Positions 54,011-64,000 of a stretch of 64,000 bases of DNA are shown here, piece by piece. The notes below the pieces were generated by a model. It ran no database searches, was not told the DNA's origin, and worked only from the letters and a program-made list of their open reading frames with translations. The stretch comes from Uloborus plumipes (Eukaryota > Arthropoda > Arachnida > Araneae > Uloboridae): NCBI GenBank assembly GCA_038373865.1, contig JAXGGA010004719.1, forward strand, positions 1 through 64,000, in the 5' to 3' direction. The translations under genes were made by a program, and so were the position numbers. Every line of letters starts with the position of its first letter. Positions within the stretch are counted from its first letter, which is position 1.

Positions 54011-54865
54011 AACTAGCTGTTGTGCCTGGCTTTGCTCGAATTTTAAATGCAGCATATAAGTTCAGGACCTAAATATACGGCTTAAAAAAATAAAAAAATA
54101 AAAAAAAAAAAAAACAGCACGGCGATGTAAAAAATCTTTCTGATCTATTTTTTCTTTTTACACACGTTTTTAATTTCTTTAAAAGGGGCAGACGATATTT
54201 TTATTCCCTGATGATATTTGAATTTACCGCAGTGTTTCACGCTGATTATTATTATTCATCCCTCCTCCTCGAATTTCTTTAGCCAGAACTACTAATTAGG
54301 AACATAAAATGAAGGTTTAGGTTTACAATTCTATCGAAAATGGCTGGGGGGGATGGGGATTATTCTCTGGCACTAATGGCAAAAGCAATTTAAGAAGTTT
54401 ATTTTTGCAGCACTTAGGTCAAAATGGCAACAGATAGAAATCATTAATAAGATTTTTTTCACGCGCAGATGATCGTCGATGTTCAATTAAAAATTAAATT
54501 TCGCTTTCTTTTAAGAGCCCGTATCTTTTTTCAAGGTAAAAATATCGATTAGTGGTTTTGAAAACCGTAGAAAAGAAACTTTCCTTGAAGGTATTTTTTG
54601 CGTTCTTTCGAATGAGACCAAGATCGAGAAGATATGATAAGTATTTCTGGTCGAAAGAGCCATTTTGAAGTCCCTTATTCGAAATTCGAACGGATCGGTA
54701 CTTTTTTCCTGCTCAAAAACCACCCTTTGATATTTCTCGGGTGCCCAAGTATCTCCCTGTAAAATTTCGTCCAGATCCGACGTAAACTGTGGATTTGTAT
54801 AAGGCACACACACACATATAAACATATATACATACATATTCTCTGCTTTATTTACCAGGATTGTC
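54011..54865 (+). repeat. Degenerate 'CTAGCTG...CCTGGCTTTGC' dispersed repeat
   Basis: Opens AACTAGCTGTTGTGCCTGGC and closes near a CACACACACATATAAACATATATACATACATA stretch after TTTCGTCCAGATCCGACG. The opening matches the class at 12961 and the inverse one at 62605-62644. A 118-codon ORF lies antisense (54511-54867), probably by chance. Confidence 0.4.
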
Positions 54866-54869
54866 ACCC

Positions 54870-57704
54870 ATGGCTTATAAAAGTTGCTAATTACTGCTTA
54901 TAGAACTAATTTTGCACCATTTTTGTGCATTATGACTTCTAAGGGAATCAATATCATTGAATAAGGCAGTGTGTGTGTCATTTGCAGAGCGTACAGACTG
55001 TTTTTGTTTAAATAAGTAAAAATTAAAAGTTAAAACTTCATGTTGTGATAGATAATAGTTCCTTTTATTTTAATATTTAAAAGTTAAAGGCCAAAGTTTA
55101 AAATTCTGAGGATGAAAGGCAAATGTATGCGTAAATATGTCTCATCTATGCAAATTTAGACAGCATTTAAATACGTATTTAAATAGCAAGCTTCAGAATG
55201 TCAAAAGATAATTCCCCAAAAGAAAACTTTAGCAACAAATATCATTTCTTATTCTAAGAATGCGTTATTATCTTCCAAAATATCTTCTTCGATTCTGCAA
55301 TTTACATGCAATAGTATATGCTAAACTCCATCGTTTAGATTTTTTTGGCATTATTCTATGATTGAAACAAGTTTAAAAAATTGAAAGATGGATATCTATA
55401 TTTCTAAACATCTTTTTTTTTTTACTTTGAAATTGTAAAAACATCTAATCTACTACGGTTTTCATATTTCCATGTGTGATATCAAAACTGCCATTCAAGT
55501 TTTGTTGTAGTAATATAATTTCTAACTATGCATATCCAATTTTTGAGATTCATGTAACGCTACGATGCACAACCCATTTTGCCCTCTTTATGCACCTAGA
55601 TTGTCTGTAAGAGCACATTTAACTTAATTTAATTTCTGTAATAGGCGTGTTTGCAATGTTGAAAGAAAATAGTAGAGTAAGAAATGTATATTGAACGTTA
55701 ATAAAAAGTCATTCGAGAAAATACTTTCTCATATGACATCTTAAACCTCAAACTTCTATGTAGCGAAAATGTTTTCCTTGAAACCCAAAACGTGAGCTTA
55801 CAATTAATTTACTTACTTGTTCTTGATAGACGTAACTTACTCTTGTGATTTTGTTGCAAAAACGCATTTACTCATTTTATACTGTAGTCGTTGCCTTAAA
55901 GGCTCAAAACAAAGAAGAACAAAAATCAGAAAGTATTTTTTAAGTGGTGTGACAGCAAAATAAACACTACCGCTTGTAATGAACAAGGGTTATAAATAAT
56001 ATCTTATGTATACACAGGTTTAAACAATATAACATTTCTTTAATGTATCTTAACGTTCAAAAGAAAATATGGGAGAAGCATTAATAACTGCTTGGGTATT
56101 ATATGTATACATGGAAAGTATATACTTGTTCAAACGTACTAAATAACGTTGCATTTATGAAAATATATTCATATCATGTTTGAATCCCATTTCATAAGAA
56201 ATGAATCCATAAGAAAATGTTTAATTAATTTATCTTTTATGTAGCCCAATCTGCATTACAATAACGAACATAGTAATCCGAAGGTTATGACACTTAGCTA
56301 TAATTTAGACTCAGAGCACACCGTTGAAACATTTAGGCGTTTGAACGTTTCCTCAAAGATTTCATTAGTAGTTTGAAACCCAATTTCATTTTAACTGTAA
56401 TTCGTAACTTCTCTTTTTTAACATTATGTAAAAAGGGATTTGGTACCATTAAATTGAGATTTAGTTTCTTGCGTAAAATGCTTATTACTCTAAATATAAG
56501 CTAAACGAAAGGAATTTTTTTGTTTACATTTTGCATTAGTTCTCTAAATTTCTTTTAGGATCTAACAATATGGAATATACCAATGCCATTTCAAAAATGT
56601 TTAATGTTTTGATATAAATGTACAGTTTCATTGCCGTGTGCTAGGGCTTATTTTTGAGTATATTTGAGGGGGGGTGTAAAAGGGTGTATTTTGACGCTGT
56701 CTGCGGGTTAAATTCAAATACTAAATGCACTATAACAAAATAATCACATAAGAAACGATCCTCTCTTGGGTAGATATTTATACCAGAAGCCGGAGTAAAT
56801 TATATATTGTGTGATTTATTCCAGGAACAGTAAGTAAAAAATATTTTCTGCAAGTTGCTTCTAAACTAAAATTATGCTTATTACGTTACAAATTCCATAT
56901 TTGCATTCAAGAACGCATAAACCCATAATTTAACAATATATCGTTGCTGTGTTGTAAATTTAGTTTTATTCACATTAAGTTACCGTTTAGAAACATTTTT
57001 TCTTGTTTATTTTTCCAGTGCTACCTAACCTACATTTGTTCTCTCTCTTTTTCTCAAGATGTAATATTTTTTGCTCAAACGATTACGAAAACATATGTTT
57101 CGGTTCTTCTTAAGTGCTAACGACAACAAGAAACTGACACGAAGATCAGTTATATTGCTTGAAATCTACAATAAAAATAAGTATCGCAGTTTGCAAAAAG
57201 GAGTCTCATTTGCAAAATAAGCGTTCCCATTATTTATGTATGCCCCTTTTCCTCCCAGTACGATGCTTTTTATTCATAATTTTTCTCTCATTTTTTTTCC
57301 TTGTCTCTTTTCCAAATTAGTTATTTAGAAGACATTTAGGAAAATGCATATACCTACTACGTTCAATTAAAAACACATTTTTTTCTGTCAATCCTCAATT
57401 AGAATTTTTGTATCAAACAAATATCAAGTTTTATGGGCTTACTGTGTTAAGTTAAAGACGTTTTCCGAATGACTTCTAATTTCCAAATATATTTAATGTT
57501 AGGTTTTCGATATTAGGAATGCACCATTTAATTAGCAGTAATCTGTAATACGTCAATGCTAGCCAATTTATAATTGGGAAAATATTTATCGATTAAAATT
57601 ACTTCTAGTATACCCATAATCCAAAAAGAACGCTGAATGAATTTATTAATGATAGGTAAATGATTTTTTTCTATCGTTTTTAAGAACACTGATAATGCAC
57701 GTTA
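54870..57704. other. AT-rich intergenic DNA, no gene recognised
   Basis: No ORF above 60 codons and no repeat structure noticed. Confidence 0.4.
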
Positions 57705-57712
57705 TGTTCATG

Positions 57713-57884
57713 CAGGTCCGTCATTTAAGGGGGGCAGGGGAGGTCAATTGCCCCCCCCTGACTTTGAGAAATCAATGTATTTACATATAAGTGGTCGTGG
57801 TTTTTTATGTTTTCCGATGAAATTGCATTGTGTTTGGACCCTTTGCCCCCCCCCCCCCTGGAAAAACTTGAAATGACGTCCCTG
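57713..57884. mobile_element. hAT-type MITE, 172 bp, with 8-bp target duplication
   Basis: Ends CAGGTCCGTCATTTAAG and, inverted, CAGGGACGTCATTTCAAG. Flanks TGTTCATG (57705-57712) and TGTACATG (57885-57892) match at 7 of 8 positions. The interior has subterminal C and G runs (GGGGGGCAGGGG, CCCCCCC, C13). Confidence 0.75.
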
Positions 57885-57892
57885 TGTACATG

Positions 57893-60800
57893 TCTGTCTC
57901 GATTCCTCGTTGCAACCACTCGAACTTATTTGAAAATACTCTTTTTTTGCATGCAGGTGTGTGGGTGGGTGTCTGTTTCGTTATTTGTTTCACTGCTTTT
58001 ACGAATAACTACAATATACATGTCAGAATTAACTTTAAAAATTACTATTTTTTCGTTTAGAATAATATGTTCTTAAATGTTGAATCCCACTTTATATATG
58101 CGGTTTATTAACATTATTATTATTTAATCCCCTCCCCCTTTTTTTCTGGAGAAAGCAACTTGAAAAGAATATGATTTTCTTATAATTGTGTTTATGGATA
58201 ATGAATATGGTTTGTTAAAATGCTGGCCACTATGTTGTCATCAAAAAGCGCAAACCCGTACAATGAAATCTTTTTTTCTAAAACTTTCTTTAAGAAAGAT
58301 ACTATTTGTCACCTGTAATGTCATACATAGGGCTTTGGATCCAAATATTTAAAAAAATGATTATAACTAGAGCAACTTATGTATTTTAAGAGCCCCAAAC
58401 AAATATTTTCAAGAACATGTCAATCAATAACACCCTTCCCTCTAAACAAAAGCCGTTAAAAAATAGTGGAGCAACCCAGAAGCAATTTGTAGTGGGAAAT
58501 CTTCGATTTAAAAGTAGCATGATGACTGTAAGAAAATCGTTTGCATCACAAATATTTACATAAAAATTAACCACTTGGAATAAAACTTGATTAAACAAGG
58601 ATTTCCATTTTTGAATACTTATTATGCTATGATTTGATGTTATCGAGAAAGTTTTAGATCAAAATGCTCAAGACCAGTGACAGTTTTTTTTTCTCTTTAT
58701 TTTCCTTACTTTTATCACATCATGTTCTATAGATATTTTAGGATCAAATGTTTATAAAGAATGTTTATGAGTTAATGTTTAGTTATAGTTATGATGAATG
58801 AAAAGTTAATGTTTATAAAGAAGCAATTTAACAGTTTAACTAAAATAAATTGTTTGACATCCGCTAACACATATATTTCCTTTTTTTTTTTTTTTTTTTG
58901 CCGAAAGCAATTTTAGTGGACTTATTTGGATAGTACTATATGAGTTTTAAATGTTTACAGATCCTAGTTATTATAATAAAACGTAATATTTAAGATCACT
59001 TGGGTAAATTAAAGAAAAACGTAAATTAAAACATCGATTAATGCTATAATGATAATTAGAAAAAATGACAGTGCAAGGACAGGACTATAGAGTATAAATA
59101 TGTGACGAATCAGAAATGTTAAAATTGCTTTGATTCGAAAGCGAATTTTGATTACCGCCCTGCTAACGTCAGCATTTTTTCTTTGTATTGTGTGAACATC
59201 TGACAGAATATTCAAATTATAATTGCTACGATGAAATCATACGTATTTTTGCGAATCAGGTTCATTTACAATTCTTCGAATTAGTTTAATGGAATCTAAC
59301 TAATTCTAAAAGATAAATTCAGAAAACATGACAAACGCGTATTTCTGAATTTTAACAACCGGGAAGATACTAAAATGCTTCAAAGAAAAGAGCATTTGTT
59401 GGAAAATTGTATTTAAAATCATAATTAAGTACGAAAATTATCAAAACAAAGCAGAAAATAAGTGAAAGTGAATATCACTTTAACTTGGAATCAGTTTAAG
59501 TTTTAAATTTAAATTTTTAAACATAAACGTACCATTTGTGGCATACGATTTGTGTAGTACATTTATTGAGGATTAGAAAGGAAAGTTTGGAATGCGTTTG
59601 AAACTGAAATGTGGCTCGCTGATTTTTTTTTTTTTTTCGCCTAAGAAAAAAAAATCCCACTCATGTCGTTTTGACTTCTGAAATAATTTGAGATACAATC
59701 TTTGTACAAAATGTATCAAAATACTTCATTAAGTACTAGTGTAAATTTTTAAAACTTCAACTAGGACATAACATGTCATTTCAAACACGAATCTGACGAC
59801 AGATAAGTGAACCTCTTGAACGTAATCCAACTTTGTTAGCATTAAATAAATACCTTCATAATTTAAAAGTAAATACCGATTTAACAACGATGTGACATAG
59901 AAACATGTGTCCATCACCGTAAACAGAAATTATTATGTGATATTTATAAAGCCAGAATTTACATAGGAGGAGTTTAATTTGAGCTCTTTTACTTCATTTC
60001 AGTGCTCATTAAATGCCGCTTGGTCTTCAGTAAATATTTTCTATACCCTCAGGACTGTAAAGGAGTTACGCACTGTACGCACTCTAATATCATAATAGGA
60101 AAATTTGCTACGGTCAAATGAAATCAGTACGCAAACGTAATTACTCAAAACAAATAAGTAAGAACGACCCTTACAACTGTCTTTTTCCGCGCTGTCCAGA
60201 AATTTTTGCTGTTCACTTCAAGCATTAGCAATCTCTGAAATTCTAATATTTGCAAATTTTACAATTTCTTACATTTACAGAAAATTTGATCTAATTTGCA
60301 TGACTATTTTATCATGTCGCAATATTTGCAAACATGAACGTACCTATTTCTAAATATAACACTTTTGTAATGATAACATTCAAATAAATAAATAAATAAA
60401 ACTGCCATGATAGTGTCTATTGAACCAAATAACTTCTCTATCGCCTTTTTAAATCTAGTGTATAGCTCATGTATTACTTATTCAGAACACATTGATAAAT
60501 ACAGAATTTTTTATTTCGTAATTTATTTAACGTTTATATGCAATTTCGGCGGTGGAAAATATCATTATAGCTATATAAAAATACAGCAAATTTTGAGGTT
60601 CATCTAAACCTGGAGGTTTATCTAAAACTTTTGCGAATCAGGGTTCTGAGATTTATCTGTAACTTTAAGACGCAAAGAAATTAATTACTAAGAAAATGGA
60701 ATGTACTATTACCATCTTCTTTTCATTAAATTCAAGGATTAGCACATCATTATTAAACTCCAAAGTATTTCCCAAGGATATAATTTGCCATCTCTCTTTA

Positions 60801-61022
60801 CTTTTAAAACCTCCTAATTGCGCAGATTAAACTTAGTACTTTTAAGAGTTTGTAGGATTTACATATTTTTGAAAATGTTTCCTACATTTTAGAACTTCCT
60901 TTGGTGCTGTAATAAATAAAGCCGTCATATTGAAACCTGAGAAAAGACTTGATGTGTGTGTGTTTATCTCTAAAATGATCTATACATATTAGCCTAAAAC
61001 CATACCATCCAGCGGTGTGCAG
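57893..61022. other. AT-rich intergenic DNA, no gene recognised
   Basis: Contains T-runs (58879-58899, 59626-59638). ORFs are at most 70 codons with no domains. Confidence 0.4.
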
Positions 61023-61843
61023 TAGGGTGGAGCGAAAAAATAAATTTTTGATTTTCGTAAACGGGTATTTTTCATTTACTGTGAATGAGGCTAAGTAACA
61101 ATTCTATAAAATATTTCACTTTTGCGACGTCATCTTTAGTCTGCGCACTTGGCCTAAAGTTTTGAAAATTTGAATTTTTTTCAGATTTTTCAAATTTTTT
61201 AAAAAAATATTGCAAATAATAAAACTAGTGACGGGTAGTTATTAAATGGAAGAAAAAGGTATGAAATATACAAGGAATTTTTTTGAACCATTTTAAATTA
61301 TAATTTCAGTCTGCGCATTAGGTCCAAAGTTCATCAAATTTTCTGAAATTTCCGATATTTTCAATATTGAGCAAAAATTTTATAATTTAATATTTTTTCT
61401 CAATATTTACTTAAAGTGCCTTCAAAATATTTTCTTATTCATTTTGTTGTTTCTTTGAACTACTCAACTATTTGCTTGCTCATTGAAATTACCCAGGACT
61501 CACCACAAGGAAGTGGCAGCACTTTGGGTGCCACCCGTGCTCCCCTTGCTTCCAACCAATGAGTGCACACATTTACATTTCTTAGACAAGTCAGGAACAA
61601 TTTAGTGTTTCTTTGCGTAGGACATTGTTTGCATTGGTTTTGATAGATGAACTATAAAGGTGTAATACGGAAACTGGAAATAAAACGTGGTAGACCTCTG
61701 TAATGGTATATCTGCTAATTACATTTGAATAAACTTTATTTGCGGCATTTTTTTGCAAAAGCTAGATGGACCTACCAGTGGACTAAAGTGATTTTTTGGG
61801 CCAGTTGCACGAAGCTAAACAACATGTTATACTTTCAAATCAG

Positions 61844-61928
61844 TTCAATATGAACTTGTAGTTCATATTGAAGTACAAGTTGAAGTACCATTAATTAGAC
61901 CATTGTAGTCAATGGTCTAATTAATGGT
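61844..61928. repeat. Two adjacent perfect hairpins
   Basis: 61844-61872: 12-bp stem TTCAATATGAAC with a 5-nt loop. 61887-61928: 19-bp stem ACCATTAATTAGACCATTG with a 4-nt loop. Both are free of mismatches. GGGCCAGTTGCACGAAG at 61798 resembles a MITE end, so these may be the core of a small MITE. Confidence 0.8.
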
Positions 61929-62239
61929 GACAATAAAAATGATTTAAGTACTGAGCAACAGTACTTTCATGAGATAAGCAAGGTAGTTTCGACTGGGAAA
62001 ATATCCAAAAAATTATGAAACAGAAGTCCAAGAAAGCTTTCCCAAGCCAGATGGTTGACTACAGCAAACATAATTTTCAGACTATAATTTTTAAAAGACT
62101 TCGTAATTTTCGCAATAAAAGTGACCTTGCTTTTTTAGGATAAAGTGCAGACGTTACTAATTTAGCTATGAATTTGTGTGAGATTTTAAAGAGTTACACT
62201 TATCTCTCCGAGAAAAAGCAGAAAATTGTATTCACATCC

Positions 62240-62645
62240 ATTCAAAACAATGTATACTTTACACCCTATCAATATATATATATAAATGGATGGATGTATG
62301 TTTGTTCCTTTTACAAATCCAGTTTTTGTCGGATTTTCATCAAAGTTACCACAGAGGCTCCTTAATGCACTAGAATTCACATAGGCGGGGTTTTGAAATT
62401 TTAAAGAAATCCAAAAAGCTCAAAATTCAACATACAGATTGATAAAATATAACACATTTAAATAGGAGTATTTTCCAACAAAGATTACGAGTAACTAATG
62501 AATTATAAATTTAATGCTCACCTATTTCATTTTAGCATGAAATAAGTTTTTATATTCCCATGTGAATAGAATTCATTCAAATATTTTTTAGATCCATGTT
62601 AAATAAATAAGTATCCGGGATGTGCCGGGTATAATCTAGTTAGTT
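62240..62645 (-). repeat. Dispersed repeat of the CCCGGC class, inside element 5
   Basis: On the minus strand it opens AACTAGATTATACCCGGCAC (about 62641 leftward), like 12961 and 54011. It closes near AAATGGATGGATGTATGTTTG and a TATA stretch. It appears nested in palindromic element 5. Confidence 0.4.
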
Positions 62646-63812
62646 CATAAGAGAAAATATTTAAGGAAACTTGTTTTTAATCGTATTATCAACGCTCAAT
62701 CTAGAAAAGAAACAAGCAAACAAGTGAGAACGCTTCATCCCCCAAAAATAGATAAAAATATATTTTCCTACATTACATACAAAAATAAAAATTCAGAATA
62801 CATCGATTAGATTTTTTGTCATGATGTGGAAATTACAAAGCCACCTTTTACACGTAATTTAACATCACAATATTTACAAAGATTATTGAAAGCTGAGAAT
62901 TTAAATATGATTTCTGTCTGCGCTCTTTCCAAACTTCCATTCAAGACTCAATCAGTTGAAAAAGCTGTCTAATAAGTCACAAGCTCTTCAAAATTGGTAT
63001 GTGGGCAGGAAAAGAAAAATGTTAGTAAAAACGAGGATATCTAACAGAAATAATTGATCAATTTACGACACAAAGGTACAATTTAGCTGTTAAAGACGTA
63101 TCTAAGTAATGTAATATTTTTTAGATCTATGTTAGGACTCGAAGTGCGGTCACCTCCTCGTGGTGAGTCCTGGGTAGTTCCACATGAGCTAGCGAGGAGT
63201 TGCACGGTTAAAAGTAATAACAAAATGAATAAAAACAGGTTTGAAGACACTTCAAGTGAATATTGAACGGAAATACTGTGTTGAAAATGTTGAAAATATT
63301 AGAGATTTTGTTAAATTTGATGAACTTTGAGTGTAATGCACGAATTTAAATCACAATCTAAAATGGTTTTAAAAAATTCCTTATATATTTCAAACCTTTT
63401 CTTCCATTTAGTAACCACCCGTTACTATTTTTATCATTTGCAATATTTTTTTTTAAACTTTGAAAAATCTAAAAAAAAAAATCAAAAATTTCAAAACTTT
63501 AGGCCAAATGCGCAGACTAAAGATAACGTCTCAAGAGTGAAATATTTTACAGAATTGTTACTTAGCCTCATTCACAGTAAATGAAAGGTACCCGCTAACT
63601 AAAATCAAAAAATTCATTTTTTTCGCTCCACCCTAGTGTACAGCCAAACGCCAATAAGCTTTGAAAAGTTCCACGGCGAGAAGAATTCTCGAAATATTTG
63701 CTTCAAAAGTAAAACCCAGTCAATTAATACTGTTGCAAAATCAATTAAAGGCTGCTAATTAAATTATGTTATGGGTTGGCCAACACTGTCAATATATACA
63801 AAAGTTGGGCAC

Positions 63813-63940
63813 AGGACATTTCCGCCGCAACGTAGGACATTTCCGCCGCAAAATTTATCTCTATCATCCCCCTCATGAGACATTTCCGCCGCGTCTCTCC
63901 CCGCCGTTTCTGTACGACAGGACAAATCCGCCGATTGAGC
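63813..63940. repeat. GC-rich patch with three ACATTTCCGCCGC repeats
   Basis: AGGACATTTCCGCCGCA at 63813 and 63834 and a variant GAGACATTTCCGCCGCG at 63877, then GGACAAATCCGCCGA. It stands out from the AT-rich flanks and is probably the edge of an element continuing past the window. Confidence 0.6.
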
Positions 63941-64000
63941 TGGTAGAGTGTAATATTTGGCGAACTAAAATTGGCGAAGTTTAAATTGATTCACACTGCA

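Larger units (their letters stand above)
61025..63633. mobile_element. Palindromic TIR element 5, 2.6 kb
   Basis: Ends GGGTGGAGCGAAAAAA and its complement, flanked by TA (61023-61024, 63634-63635). The arms pair for about 500 bp (61025-about 61560 with about 63125-63633) and include AGTCTGCGCA-, ACCCGT- and AGGACTCACCAC-containing blocks. The 1.5 kb interior is unrelated to the arms. No transposase ORF. Confidence 0.8.

Noticed and set aside
54511..54867. 118-codon minus-strand ORF
   Set aside because: Falls in a degenerate dispersed repeat and shows no recognisable domain.

Overview
This 64 kb window is AT-rich eukaryotic DNA made almost entirely of transposable elements and simple repeats. 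I found no host protein-coding gene, tRNA, rRNA or CRISPR array. The repeat content fits an arthropod: a Gypsy LTR element, a Tc1/mariner relic, piggyBac-, hAT- and Tc1-type MITEs, long palindromic (foldback) transposons, long (TA)n and (GT)n tracts, and dispersed 'CTAG...CCCGGC' repeats. An arachnid is a reasonable guess, but nothing here proves it.

Layout. 159-3116 is a 2.96 kb palindromic element. 3.1-15.3 kb holds small elements: a hAT-like end, two copies of a CACTG...CAGTG MITE, two piggyBac-type MITEs with TTAA duplications, and at 9.8-10.9 kb a nest of repeats carrying two recognisable hammerhead-ribozyme folds in opposite orientations. 14.5-15.2 kb is one arm of a Tc1-like foldback repeat that recurs at 50.4-52.6 kb. 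15313-24141 is a Gypsy LTR retrotransposon on the minus strand: 5' LTR, PBS, gag, pol (protease, RT, RNase H, integrase), PPT, 3' LTR. Gag and pol are joined by a textbook -1 frameshift signal (U UUA AAC, 7-nt spacer, H-type pseudoknot). Gag also carries one in-frame TGA.

24.1-46.3 kb: a (TA)n tract, a second palindromic element (27.26-30.16 kb) with a tandem duplication in one arm only, a (GT)n tract, a dead Tc1/mariner copy (32160-33417), a third CACTG MITE, another (TA)n tract, a region with seven TCAGATCGGTAAC-like motifs, and a 103-bp tandem repeat. 46.4-50.4 kb is a G/T/A tract with virtually no C on the plus strand (about 2.5 kb with none that I could find). A recognisable transposon arm decays into it, so a sequencing or assembly artefact is the leading explanation.

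50.4-64 kb: a third palindromic element, with a 705-bp insertion flanked by an 8-bp duplication. A 0.5 kb palindrome between (TA)n tracts follows, then a hAT-type MITE with an 8-bp duplication, and a fifth palindromic element (61025-63633) containing two perfect hairpins. The elements do not form a pathway. The points of interest are the retroelement's translational control, the ribozyme-bearing repeats, the number of long palindromes and the C-free tract.
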